Below are positions 23,811 through 36,470 of a DNA stretch of 64,000 nt, in pieces. The translations under genes and the position numbers were made by a program. Numbering within the stretch: position 1 is the stretch's first letter; every line of letters starts with the position of its first letter. The notes beneath the pieces were generated by a model, which was not told the origin of the DNA, ran no database searches, and was given only the letters and a program-made list of their open reading frames with translations. The stretch comes from Microcebus murinus (Eukaryota > Chordata > Mammalia > Primates > Cheirogaleidae): assembly GCF_040939455.1 (NCBI RefSeq), contig NC_134104.1:144744501-144808500 (forward strand), written 5' to 3'.

Positions 23811-25002
23811 AGACAAGTGTTTTTATTGTATCTCCTGGTCCTTTGTCACCATTTTCAGTGGCAGTCCTAAGATGATCTTCAGTAAAAAGAGTTGGTGTAA
23901 GAGCAAGAGCAGCAGTGAACATGCAGGATGAAGCATAAGGCCCCCACTTCCTGTGCAAGGCAAGCTGAACATTTACGACCAGTGAAGATTAGCCAAGAGG
24001 GAGGAAAGGGAATTGGGACAAACATAGACTGTTCCATTGTGCCGGTATGTGCCACCAACCGTGGAGTGGACTTCCTGCTGCAGGACACAGCTGACCTTTG
24101 GAGAGTCACTGTCTGGGTGAGGCTGCCCTTTAGCAGGACAGAACACAGCTGTTGTTTAGATGTCAGAGGCTGGTTAATAACTGCGTTTGGCTGTCAGCTC
24201 AGGATGTTAATGGCTTCTAGGTTTAAGGAAGGCCAGAAAAACAGTATGAAGGGAATCTTTGTATTACCAAGCAGGTTCTTTAGTAATCCTTCTTTGAACA
24301 AAAATTAACACTTCACCACAGCTTTAGAAAGTATTAAGAGAACTCATAAAAGTCAGAGCAGATGTACAGGAGATCACACTTCCAGAGTTCTCTGGGGAAC
24401 TATTTCTGGACTAACAAGTCCAACAAATGTGTTAATTCAGGTTGAGATTTCTAATGCAAATATTGACTCAGTCTCAACCTTTGCAGTTCATTCTCCAACT
24501 TGAATGTATCCTTTCAGAATACCTTACCTATCTATTTTCTTTTTTTGTGCCTAATAATTTGCCCACCTTTCATTTTGAAGGTGGTTGGCAGGTGGTTTTC
24601 TTAAGGGTGAGTTCTGCATTCTTTCTCTAGGTCTCAGTAATGTTTAGAGGAGTAAATATAACTATTCCTTCATTTTCTTAGTGGCATAATTGTGGGAAAG
24701 GAGGGAGAAAAGATAGGCAAGATAGTTTAAGCCAAGAGATCTTAGCAGAATGTTAATTATCCTGAGTGTTAGATCAGATTACATAAAAGTAACTTCTTGC
24801 CCACTCTTCAATATTAAAGAAAAAACTGATGATAAATTATTTTATTGATGTTTTTCCCCTAGCCCACATAATATTTTTAATTACTGTTACTTTTAAAACA
24901 TGTGTTTTAAGGTTTGTATGAATTGATATGCAAACTGCTACATGGCTAACTGACTATTAGTTGGTTAAAATAAAATGTTTTGAATAAAAGATATGACAGG
25001 AG
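23811..25002. other. Unique non-coding sequence
   Basis: A 126-codon plus frame (23928-24308) overlaps minus frames at 23623-24109. It shows no known domain, signal peptide or splice context I can defend. Confidence 0.45.
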
Positions 25003-25036
25003 ATATATATGTGTGTGTGTGTGTGTGTATGTGTGT
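25003..25036. repeat. (TG)n microsatellite
   Basis: AT dinucleotides pass into about ten TG units, then one interruption (TGTATG). Confidence 0.95.
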
Positions 25037-25039
25037 CTA

Positions 25040-26330
25040 TATTTATTTCACTTTCATTCTTGAAGGATATTTTCACTGAATATAGAATTCTGGGTTGATA
25101 TTTTTTCCCACAGATGCTGTTATACTATCTTTTGGCATCCTTGGTTTCTGATGAAAAGTTAGTGGTCGCTTGGAATCATTGTTACCTTTATGTAATAATG
25201 CATAATTTTTCTCTGGCTGCTTTAAAGATTTTATTTTCTTTATCTTTGGTTTTCTTTGTACTTAGCCTGCTTGGAGTTTATTGAGCTGCTTGAATCTGTA
25301 AATTTGATGAATTTTTGGCAATTCTTTCTTTAAATATTTTTCTATCCCATTCTCTTTCTTTTCTCCTTCTGGGTCTACAGTTAAGTCTGTTTGATCTAGT
25401 CTTATAGGTCTGAGGTTCTATTCATTTATTTCCAATATTTTTCCTCTATATTCTTCAAATTGAATAATTTCTGAGTCTATCTTCAAGTTCACTGATGCTT
25501 TCTTTTATTGCTGTTCTGTTAAGCTCATCCAGTGATTTAAAAAATTTTTTTGTATATTTTTTAAATTCTAGAGCTTTCAGTTGGTTCTTTTATAGTTTCT
25601 ATTTATCTCTGAAGGTTTTCTGCATATTTCATATATTCCTTTATGCCATTGACTATAATTATAATAGCTACTTTAAAAATTCTTATCTGCGAATTGCAAC
25701 ATCTGGGTTATCTTGGGATCTCTATAGATTGTCTTTTTCTTACAGATAGGTTGCATTTTTCTATTTCTTTATATATTGATTAATTTTGGATTGTATTTTG
25801 GACATTGTGCATATTACCTTGTAGGGACTCTGAATTCTATTATATTCTGCTGTAGAGGTTTTTTGGGGAGTAGGAGGTTCCTGTTTATCTTCTTTTTTGC
25901 CTTAGCAGCAATTAGCTTGGTTTAACTAAAACCACAACCTCTGTGTCTTGGGTACCACCCCAGTTCTTGGTTATCATTTTATCCCTAGCTAGGTTGCGTG
26001 CATGGTTCAGGGGTCAGCCCAGAGATTTGGGCAGTTTTTACACAGAATTTGTGGCTCTCCCTTTCTGGCTCTATACTTACTGGATTCTTCCTTTACTCTG
26101 TCCCCCAGGAACTGCATGCTTTCCGTGAGAGCTTTAGCCACCCAGCATGGCACTGTCTGCAACCTGCCACCAGGCTAGAAGCCATAAAATTGAAAAACAT
26201 GTCTAGATCTTTTTTCATCTTCCAAGTGTCACCCCCTCCTCCAAAATCTACCTACTTTCTATCTTTCTATAGTGACTTCAGATAGTTTTTTTCACATTTT
26301 GTCTTTAGTTTATAGTTGTTTTCTCCAGGG
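25040..26330 (-). mobile_element. L1/HAL1 ORF1 and 5' region relic
   Basis: Antisense old-L1 text: TTCTTGAAGGATATTTTCAC, GAGTTTATTGAGCTGCTTGA, TTTCTCCTTCTGGG, TTCAAGTTCACTGATGCTTT, ATTGCAACATCTGGGTTATC, TTGTATTTTGGACATTGTGC. ORF1 coiled-coil coding lies on the minus strand at about 25250-25620, with 5' region to about 26330. Frames are broken. Confidence 0.7.
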
Positions 26331-26419
26331 GAGACAATCCAGGAAGGCAAACCTAGTCTGTGGTGGAGGTGGGGGCGGGAATCAAAATAGTACTTTCCTA
26401 AAGAGGAGTAAGGGTTTAC

Positions 26420-26750
26420 TCAGGTGTGTGTGTCAAAAGTCAGTGAATGCACGCTTAGGATTTGGGCACATCACAGGATATAAATTTTACCTCAAAAGAA
26501 AAAATTAACATTGAACTGTAGCTAATGACAAGCACGCTGAATTATTTAAGGGAAGTAAAATAATATCTGTAATTCACTTTGAAATACATCAGAAAAATTA
26601 GGTAGATTAGATGGATGGAAGAATGGATGTGTGTATAGGTAAGTGGTAAAGCAAGGATAGTAAAATGTTAATGGTAGAATCCAGGTGGCCTCAAACACAC
26701 TTTGTTGTATGTTTGAAAATTTTCAGAATGTTGAGAAAAATGAGGAAAAA
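26420..26750 (+). mobile_element. L1MC/MD-type 3' end
   Basis: TCAAAAGTCAGTGAATGC, AAATTTTACCTCAAAAGAAA, AACATTGAACTGTAGCTAAT and TAAAATGTTAATGGTAGAAT follow the 3' UTR of an old L1 in sense order. Confidence 0.75.
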
Positions 26751-26894
26751 GCGTACTTTTTAACTCCATGTGCACAGAATTTCCGAAATGCAGTTAGTTG
26801 AGCCTTCGTTGGGATCTGCTTTTATAAACAGACAAGAAAAATGTGTTATGAACATATTTGTTCTCAGTTTCTTGAGAGCTACTATAAGCAAAGG

Positions 26895-27270
26895 ACTGTG
26901 GAATAATTAATATGAATCAAATATTTTCCCTGCCTTCTGGAAACTTGCAATCTAATGAAGGATATAAAACTAATATATATATATAGATGATTGAATACAG
27001 AATATGATGCATCCTCCAAGAGAGATACAACCAAGCTGATGTGTGTGTTCAGGAAAGTGAGAACATACAAAGTTTGAGGGACCGTGGAGACTGCATGGAG
27101 GAGGGAGTATTTTAGAATAACAGGACAGGGGAGAGGGTATCCCAGGTGCAGAAAGGAGCCTGTGTTAGATGTTTGGAGTGATGTGAAATAAAGCTAGAAA
27201 AGTAAGACCAGGGCCTTGAAGACCGGGTTTGGGTTTTATTCAATAGATAGGTAGGAGATGTGTCTTTTAG
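26895..27270 (-). mobile_element. L2 fragment
   Basis: TATTTTCCCTGCCTTCTGGA, AACTTGCAATCTAATGAAGG and TTGAAGACCGGGTTTGGGTT match reversed L2. Confidence 0.65.
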
Positions 27271-27518
27271 CGAGGGCAGGAGGTGAATGCTTTAACATTC
27301 ACTTATTTACCTGGTACCTAGAAATGCAGGACTCCCAGGTGGGAGCTCGTCCCCTCATCCCCTGCACCTCACTCCCCCTCACTGGGATGCTGTATTCCAA
27401 TCACACCAACTTGGTGGGGTACCCAGGCTTGGGCTTTAGCTGGAAGGAGTTAGACTAGAGAATCTCCACAATCCTTCCAGTTCCGGCATTCTGTGATCCG
27501 ATGGCAGCTTGTTTCTCC

Positions 27519-27846
27519 GGCCGGGCGCGGTGGCTCACGCCTGTAATCCTAGCTCTTTGGGAGGCTGAGGGGGGCGGATTGCTCGAGGTCAGGAGTTCGA
27601 AACCAGCCTGAGCAAGAGCGAGACCCCGTCTCTACTATAAATACAAAGAAATTAATTGGCCAACTAATATATATAGCCGAGTATGGTGGCGTATGGCTGT
27701 AGTCCCAGCTACTTGGGAGGCTGAGGCAGCAGGATTGCTTGAGCCCAGGAGTTTGAGGTTGCTGTGAGCTAGGCTGATGCCATGGCACTCACTCTAGCCT
27801 GGGCAACAAAGCGAGACTCTGTCTCAAAAAAAAAGAAAAGAAAAAG
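27519..27846 (+). mobile_element. Alu, lemur type
   Basis: Starts GGCCGGGCGCGGTGG and carries the ATTAATTGGCCAACTAATAT linker and lemur right arm. A 9-bp TSD, TTGTTTCTC, stands at 27509-27517 and 27847-27855. A short internal piece after TATATATAG is missing, shortening the linker. Confidence 0.94.
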
Positions 27847-27855
27847 TTGTTTCTC

Positions 27856-28259
27856 AAACAGATTAAATATTTCCTCTTGCAATGTTATTTTGCTTTACTA
27901 GCCAAAGCTTTCTTCGTAAGGTCTGGATTGTGCTGTTAGGTGTCCAGTATTACAGGCTCCATATGCGGAGTGTCACAGCTCACGTGCTACTTCTGTGTGG
28001 CAATGTTGCCTTTCACAGACTGGAACATTTCAAACTATTGAACTTTCACGTAATAAAAAAATGACTATTGTTTAACTACCTGGGGTTATAGGGGAAAGCT
28101 TATATAGTTTCTCTTACGTGGAGATCCAGTAGTTCTGCACATGTTACAAATGCATCTGAATAATTCCAACTAAAAATGAATTGCTCTTCACAGAATACTT
28201 ATATCATCCTTCTAATTCCTGAATGCAAGTAAGTGGGATCTTAAAATTGTGTGAGACGG
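27856..28259. other. Unique non-coding sequence
   Basis: No repeat recognised. AATAAA-like text followed by an A-run at 28048-28062 could suggest a processed insertion, but I see no matching TSD. Confidence 0.4.
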
Positions 28260-28271
28260 CACAATTTCTTT

Positions 28272-28600
28272 TTTTTTTTTTTTTTTTGAGACAGAGTCTC
28301 ACTTTGTTGCCCAGGCTAGAGTGAGTGCCGTGGCGTCAGCCTAGCTCACAGCAACCTCAAACTCCTGGGCTCGAGTGATCCTTCTGCCTCAACCTCCCGG
28401 GTAGCTGGGACTACAGGCATGCGCCACCATGCCCGGCTAATTTTTTTTATATATATATATCAGTTGGCCAATTAATTTCTTTCTATTTATAGTAGAGACA
28501 GGGTCTCGCTCAGGCTGGTTTTGAACTCCTGACCTCGAGCAATCCGCCCGCCTCGGCCTCCCAAGAGCTAGGATTACAGGTGTGAGCCACCGCGCCCGGC
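28272..28600 (-). mobile_element. Alu, lemur type
   Basis: T-run then GAGACAGAGTCTCACTTTGT to CACCGCGCCCGGC. Perfect TSDs, CACAATTTCTTT, lie at 28260-28271 and 28601-28612. Confidence 0.95.
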
Positions 28601-28612
28601 CACAATTTCTTT

Positions 28613-29688
28613 TCTTGAAAAGAAAATCTCTTACTGTGTGAGTTTTTGGTAATTGTTTTATTGTTATTATATAATGTAATAGATGTTTTGATCTTTGTCC
28701 CAGAAATGAAAGCTCCAAACAATGTATTGAATCATTGGGTGAGTGATGAAAAATTAACTCTTCATCTCTAAGCATCCAGGTTTAGGTAGGCATCTGCTTG
28801 TGTCAGGAGTGAAGGCAAGATGCTGGAAATATTGTTATTTTCAGACCACTAGGGTCAAGCATTTGATGTGAGAAAGGAATGATATGCTAAAAAAGTTGTG
28901 TGATTTGGGGACATAAATTTTTTGAGGGGAAAAACAGAAAGAAGAATAGCCCAGAGCCCTCCATGAATAAGTTTGCCATTGCTGTTGTGTTTAATAACTG
29001 CCTTAGACTCGGTTTCAGAGACTCAAGTTTGACTCTTTACGGAATGCTCATTATACAGAAGAGAGATCTGTTGCAGAGAAAGTGTGTTTCTTATCTTTCA
29101 TTCACTTTTCATTATTAGGAAGAGATCATGTCCTGACCACATAAAAACCATTTGAACCCAAAGGCACAACTCTCCAAGTGTCTCATATATTTGTTCTCTG
29201 AGAACTGGGCAAAGATGGTCAGTATTCACATTTATTGATGGAATGAGTCCAGAATAATTTCAGAAGCAACCACGGTCTTCTACCAAGAGAGTCTTCTCTT
29301 AGAGAACCACAGAGGGAAGGGTGTCAGATCAGAGCTTCCTCAAAGAGGCAAGGATGTATCTCTAGACCCAAGTCCCAAAGAAGGGAGGAAGGTGCTTCTT
29401 TGCCTCCGTCGGAAAATGAAGAGTACTGCATTAGAGGCTTTCTTCTACTTTAAGAATATTGCACTGAAATATGCACCATGTGGTTGTTAGCAGACAGCAT
29501 GTTTTGAAACCATGTATCTTGTCAAATAATAATAACAATATTAGGTTGAGCAGTATGAAATTGCTGTCCTGCAGGTAAAGAGAGTTCAAATACTAGCAAT
29601 ATCATACGGTTTAACCTAACAATAACAATAATAACATTACTTCTGCTACAGTAGTAGCAGGAGCACAGTAGTAGTAGGAGTAATGCTG
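28613..29688. other. Unique non-coding sequence
   Basis: No repeat family recognised. AATAATAACAATA-type simple sequence lies near 29525-29640 and GTAGTAG-type sequence at 29650-29680. Confidence 0.4.
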
Positions 29689-29752
29689 GGGCACCACCGA
29701 TGCTCCAAAAGAAGCAAGAGTGAGAAGGCTGAGACTCAGAGAGGTTTAGCAG
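29689..29752 (+). repeat. Dispersed duplication, copy 1
   Basis: 64 bp including TGCTCCAAAAGAAGCAAGAG, about 90% identical to 31241-31304 in the same orientation. The right part is MIR-like (GAGACTCAGAGAGGTTTAGC). The left part is not a family I know. Confidence 0.85.
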
Positions 29753-29845
29753 ACATTGAGTGTTTACTGTAAGTGCCATGCCAAGAGCTTTACACACAGG
29801 ACCTCACTTATTCCAGTTATATTAAATACGTTACTCATTGCTGTC
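29753..29845 (-). mobile_element. MIR fragment
   Basis: GAGTGTTTACTGTAAGTGCC and AAGAGCTTTACACACAGGAC follow the reversed MIR 3' half. Confidence 0.6.
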
Positions 29846-29849
29846 TTGA

Positions 29850-30890
<1,041 letters not shown>

Positions 30891-31849
30891 CACACCTTCG
30901 GCAGCCAGTCCATCCCAAAGCCAGAGACCCTGCTCCTTGGGACATCTGTCCTTGCAGGCCAAGGGGTCATGCTGTGGTGTGTAGTCCTGAACCACTCTCA
31001 CCCACTACTAGGATCTAAGGGGGAACATGCAGGAACTGCCAGTTCATGACCTGAACACTGACCGTCCTGTGGTGTGATCCAAACACAGGAACCAATCAGG
31101 CTGCTTCCTCTGGAGTTTGGCCTTGACAGACACTGTGCTGGCAGTGGGCCATGAGAAGGCGGAGCCCAGAAGGTGTGAGGACAAGCTCAAGCAGAAGGCA
31201 CGAGGGTCAGAGAAGATAGTGGAAAAGAAATTGAGGAGGCCGGACACCACAGGTGCTCCAAAAGAAGCAAGAATGAGAAGACTGAGACTCAAAGAGGTTT
31301 AGCAGCTTGGCCAGAATCTTTCACCACAGGGAAATATTGCCTTCTGTGGAAATGAGAGTTTGTGCTGCCTTTGAACTGTAGCATTGAATCATACCTCTGG
31401 TTAGAACCAAGCAAGTTAGTTCGTGTTGTTGACGCCACTCTGGAGAGGAAGGCTTGAGTGTGAGCAAGGAGGATGTGGAGCTGGGGATTGTGTGGTAGAG
31501 AATGTTATACATCTACGCAGAGCGTGGGTGTTGCTTGGGGGACGTCTTAATGGGAGGTGGAAGACAGTAAAGTCAGGATAAAGGAATGCCTGATATGAAG
31601 GAGGTACACAACCCCTGATGTTCTTCACAACTAGAATCAGCAGTTCTTCAAATCAGCTTTGAAGTTTTGGATAACATTTATTGGGATTAGTAAGGGTCAA
31701 TTTTTGACAATGAAAAAAATGTTTAGCTTCTATTGATATGAAGGTTTGAGGAAACAAAGGGAAAGTATGTTCATGACAAGTTGTGACATTGCTTTAAAAA
31801 ACGTATTTGTAAGGATTTTTTTAATGGTTTTAAAAGGAACTATAGGAAT
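30891..31849. other. Unique sequence with a dispersed duplicate
   Basis: No coding frame supported. 31241-31304 is the second copy of the 64-bp segment at 29689-29752. Confidence 0.45.
31241..31304 (+). repeat. Dispersed duplication, copy 2
   Basis: Aligns without gaps to 29689-29752, with about six differences in 64 bases. The flanks differ completely on the left side. Confidence 0.85.
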
Positions 31850-32260
31850 CTTATAAAATACAGAAAATCTTATAACATAGAAAACTATAGGGATAAAACA
31901 GTCATCCCTAATACCATAACTTAAAGATATTAACCATTATTAGCTTTTTAAGATTGTTCTTCTTGCCTTTTGAATTTCTCTTGTTTATATATATATATAT
32001 ATATATATATATGCATAAATATCATAAGGGAATCATAGGAACTACCCCAGATATAGCTTGGTATGCCAGCTATTTTTTATATACCATGAAAATGTTCCCA
32101 TGTTGTTAAAAACCATTAGAAAACATCATATTTAATGACTGTAGAAGATTCATTCTAGTTTGTGGCCGTAGGATCACTTTTTTTTTAATGATACTTCACA
32201 TAAGACATTTAGATTTTTTTTTTCCCACTGTTTTCCTATTATAAAAATGGCAGTATCCTT
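31850..32260 (-). mobile_element. L1M 3' end (ancient)
   Basis: GTCATCCCTAATACCATAAC, TTAACCATTATTAGC and AAAATGTTCCCATGTTG phrases follow the antisense 3' UTR of old L1s. A TA microsatellite lies inside. Confidence 0.6.
31985..32012. repeat. (TA)n microsatellite
   Basis: About fourteen uninterrupted TA units. Confidence 0.95.
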
Positions 32261-32374
32261 TGTTTCAGGAGGTACACTTCTGTGTCTGGGAAGGAAAAGA
32301 AATGTGCGAGTTTGCCAGGGTGCCTTATGCCCCTAACTGAACCTGGTCAGCCCCCTTCTCAGGGCCTCTGACTT

Positions 32375-32377
<3 letters not shown>

Positions 32378-32405
<28 letters not shown>

Positions 32406-32701
32406 GAGACAGAGTCTTACTTTGTTGCCCAGGCTAGAGTGTGTGCTGTGGCATCAGCCTAGCTCACAGCAACCTCAAACTCCTGAGATCAAGCAATCTT
32501 TCTGCCTCAGCCTCCCGAGTAGCTGGGACTACAGGCACGCATCACCATGCCTGGCTAATTTTTTCTATATATATTAGTTGGCCAATTAATTTCTTTCTAT
32601 TTATAGTAGAGACAGGGTCTCACTCTTGCTCAGGCTGGTTTTGAACTCCTGATCTCGAGCAATCCGCCCGTCTCGGCCTCCCAGAGTGCTAGGATTACAG
32701 G
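32378..32701 (-). mobile_element. Alu, lemur type, 5'-truncated
   Basis: A long T-run then GAGACAGAGTCTTACTTTGT, ending at GTGCTAGGATTACAG. About 25 bases of the Alu start are absent. Perfect 9-bp TSDs, TGACTTTCT, at 32369-32377 and 32702-32710 show that the truncation happened during insertion. Confidence 0.93.
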
Positions 32702-32710
32702 TGACTTTCT

Positions 32711-33224
32711 AAGTATGTTCCAAAGGGACCTGGGTCCAGTCAAATGAACAAGAAGGAAGTACTCAGATCCACTGATCCTACCAGGGGTCACTCTGGCCTC
32801 TGTGTCTGTGCCATTCTTCCCAGGGGTACAGGCAGGCTCTGGGAGTAGGAGTCCACCTCAGTGGACATCCCTTCTGCCCCCAGTCACCCTATTAAGCCAA
32901 AGGAGCCCTTCCCTCATTCTCTCTTCCTCACAAAGAGGGAAACCTCTTTCTGAGTTCCTATTTGTCTGTAGTGTAGGGCACTAAAACAAAGGAGCATTTA
33001 GTGGCTTGGACCGTGCTTGGCCTAGCAATAATAATAATAGTGGCCAGTACTGATTGGGCATTTGCTATGGTGTGTCATACAGCATCTTGTTTCATTTGCA
33101 GACCTCTTGTTCTGAGGTAGTGTCGCCCAATGGAAATAAGCAAGGTAGACTGTAGAGTTGTATAGATCTTGGTTAGAGTTGCAGGTCTGCCATTCACCAG
33201 CAGCTCCAATGGCTTAGGCAGGGT
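32711..33224. other. Mostly unique sequence
   Basis: A weak MIR-like patch may lie at about 33020-33120 (AGTACTGATTGGGCATTTGC). Otherwise nothing is recognised. Confidence 0.4.
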
Positions 33225-33665
33225 TATCAGTCAGAAAGGCATTCAGCTGCAAAACTCAGAAAACCCAACCCAGAGTGGCTTAAATAAGTAGGTAGTTATC
33301 TTTCTTGCATAATGAGAATTCTGGAAAGAGCCAATCCAGGGCTCCTATGGTGCCATGAGGGATCCAGTCTTTCATCTTCCTACTGTACTGTTGTTGGCAT
33401 GTGGCTTGCGTCCTCATGGTTGCAAGATGGCCGCTGCCTCTGAGGCCTCTTCTCTGAGTGGTCCAGGCAGGAGGAAGAAGTAGAGAAGGAGGAAGGGGTG
33501 ATCTTTGTGTATCAGGAGAGAAAAAGCTTTTTTCTGGAAACTCTCTGCTCATGTCTCGTTGGCCAGAACTGTGTCACATGGTCACCTAGCTGTAAGCCAG
33601 GGGACAGTTTTAGCTGGGCACATTGCCATCCCTAAAGAAATCAGAGTTCTGTTAGAAAGGAAAAA
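33225..33665 (+). mobile_element. Ancient interspersed repeat, family uncertain
   Basis: The ordered phrases CCCAACCCAGAGTGGCTTAA, GTTGCAAGATGGCCGCTGCC, CATGTCTCGTTGGCCAGAAC and GTGTCACATGGTCACCTAGC are a text I know from many mammalian loci, so this is a repeat. I cannot name its family with certainty. The frames crossing it (33280-33552 minus, 33505-33819 plus) are therefore not genes. Confidence 0.6.
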
Positions 33666-36169
33666 GAGGCAATGTTTGATGGGTCAGCAGCCATCAGTGT
33701 CTGTATCAGCAAGTCATTTCATCTCTTTGAAGCTCAGTTTCCTCTGGTGGTACTATCTCCCCATGCTAGTCAGGCTCTTTCAGCTTACAAGAGGTATACC
33801 AAGCTTGCGCCAGGGGTGAAAGTTGGCATGGGCTCACAGCAGCATTCACTGTGGGGCTCTGTACTTCCCAGGAGGCCCATTGGCACCTCATTGTTCAGGA
33901 TATACTGGAAGCTCTGGGGACCCTCCATCGTGCCATCCTGTTAGACTTGGGCATCCGTGGCTCTCCACCCTAGAAATTCCTCCAGGAGTGTCAGTGGTCT
34001 CTGCCCACTGCTTCCTCTTGCTTCTAAGCCTCTCTCTACAGTCTCACCCCAACTACTGTCTCTGCTGCCACTGCTGCTTCTCACATCCAAGCCCCTCAGA
34101 AGAGACAGCTTCCTTGGGATGGTCAGTGGCCACCCGTTGAGAAACATTGTAGTTGGTCAGAGTCTTACACCAGCCTGTCCCAGGGGTCACAAGTCGCCTG
34201 CTAGCCACAGGACACATTTTGGCTGTTTTCCTCCAACACAGGCTTGTGGCAAGTGCTCACTGGATCTCATATCCTCCCCAGTAAATTACCTCGCAGAGTT
34301 TCAGGTGCACAGTATTGCACAACTCTAGGGGGCACCATCTACGTTGAAACCTATGTGAATTGTGCTCCAGGAGATGCCAGTCCCTTGAAGCTGAGCAACA
34401 GGGTGGTGCTGGTCCTAGGTGGGCCATTAGAGAGCCAAGCACAAGCCTGGGCAACTGGTATAGTAACCCTACGGGCACAGTGGAGCGTGGGTTCTGTGAA
34501 AAGATGGAAGAAAGGACTTGGGGAAGGGCCGCCGGTCTGAGTGCTGGCATTCCTGAGGCAGACCATGCTTGTCGTTAGAAAAGGAGGCTGCTGTGAGCTT
34601 CCCCCTTCATTCCAAGCTGCTAGGAGGTGAGGGGCAGTTGTCAGGACAAATGAGGGAATGTGTGCGCACATACTTTGAAACAGTGACTCATTGGAGGAGC
34701 CTTCATGTTGCTGTTATTACAGCTGCTGCTGCTGCAAAACAGCTTTGAACCCTGAGGTGTGAGGCTGATTTTGGAAGCAGGGGCAGGGAGTAGGGGAGAG
34801 ATTTTGGCAACACAGGATGTGAGAGCTTGCATTCAGTGACTGGGGATGGGGACACGAGGAGGACTGAGGAATAAGGCTCCTCTGTCTCTTCAATAGTGAT
34901 TTTAGGTTATCTGTGTAATTTGGGGGCCCCCAGAGTCAAACACAAGAGACAGGAAGGGATGGCCTTGCCGTCATAAGGGTTATCACAAGCACGTCCGGAT
35001 CAACAGAGTCAGCACACCCTGTCACATCCCCACCAGACACTCTCAGTTTGGGCCATGAGGTGGCTTCCTAGTACTAGGCACAAGTTGAGAGCCTCTTGGG
35101 AACAGAAGTCCAGCAGTTCCTCTCTCTTGTCCACCTTGCATTTGTCATCCTCCCCAAGGAAGCTGCAGTGGGCCAGGCCGCTGCCACTGCTGGGGCAGAG
35201 TTCCTGCCAAGTCCACGTGCACTTGCTGCTTGCTGGTGCCAGGTCCCCAAGCCAGCCTTCCCTGCCACCGCCAGTAGGTTACTGGTGTATTCAAGCTGCC
35301 CATGCGGGGGCTGTAGCAGTTTAAGCAGAAAATAACCAGATGGCACTGCCTCCCTCACAGAGTCCCTGCCACGTGCTCTTGAGGCTTCAGGACTTATTCA
35401 GCCCACCCAGGGCTGGAAGGCTGCATAGTAAATCTCCTTACCATGAAGAATTCCATAGAATAGAGTTGCCTTCATGGATTGGCTGCCTGTCAGACTGCCA
35501 GGGGAATAGCCTTCCGCTGAAACATTGAACTTGATCATGTGACATTTTGCATCTTAAGCAGAGAAGAAAGCCTGATTGCTGAGAAGAGTCAAGCTGGTTA
35601 TGGTTCTTCCTTTGGCTATTATTTAGCACTAGTTCCCTTGGGGAGTGGGTCCACACTTGGTCCTTTCTCAGGCACCCAGGAGAAGGAGGAGCGGTGCGCT
35701 CGATGAGCCATCAGAGGAAAGGACCCACCTGGTGAATGGAAAACCCCCCGGTACTGATTTCACCCGAGCTGGGAAAGAACCTTGCAGCGTGAAGAGCTTT
35801 GCAGAGGCAGAACTAGCTCACCAGGAGGTGGTGACTCAGTGGAGCAAAGTCGGGGGGGCTCTGTCCGGGGCCAGAGGTCCCCTGCTGAAGCCCTGGTCAG
35901 AGAACTAGCACACCCAGGCTCCCAAGGATCAGCACCTGTGGATCCCAGACCCCGAGACTACGCCCTGGGAATGGCACAGCTTGCCCTTGCCTTGGCGCTC
36001 AGCCTGTGGCTCTCTGCTCAGCCTCCTTTTTATAGAGGAAATGTCTCTGTGGCCATGAGTCCCTTCCTTCCCACATGGCCAGGACACATCTCCTCCTGCA
36101 TTATTCGGACCTGATCCAAGTCTTCTGCTACTTCCTTCTCTGATCTGGGAAAGTCGTTTTTCTGCCCGT
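33666..36169. other. Repeat-poor, GC-richer unique sequence
   Basis: The longest stretch in which I recognise almost no repeats. Many short overlapping frames on both strands (33823-34328, 34257-34671, 35055-35358, 35645-36114) arise from the higher GC content. None shows a domain, consistent splice signals or a codon pattern that singles it out. Confidence 0.5.
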
Positions 36170-36470
36170 CCTCGCCTCTGAACTGCAATATTAAACAGCC
36201 TCCTAGCTAGGCTTCCTGCCTCTGGTTCTCCTCCTCATCATCCTGTACATCTTTCCCGTGTAACTTGCCAAAACATGACGCAGTCTAATCGCTCCTCTGT
36301 TCAGAAGCCTTCAGTGCCTCTTCACTGCCTACAGGAAACAAGAAGGTGGAAGAACCTTCCTCTGTGATTTGGCTCCCACCTGCCTCTCTGAGTCTTCTTA
36401 TACTTTGTTCTGCCCACAGCTCCAAGCACAGGGACTCAAGAAGCATTTAGAGTTGGATTGAATGAATACA
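36170..36470 (+). mobile_element. L2 fragment
   Basis: CAGCCTCCTAGCTAGGCTTC, TCCTCATCATCCTGTACATC, CTAATCGCTCCTCTGTTCAG and CAGTGCCTCTTCACTGCC match sense L2 order. Confidence 0.75.

Noticed and set aside
27856..28062. Possible processed pseudogene ending in an A-run
   Set aside because: No TSD and no recognisable protein text in any frame.
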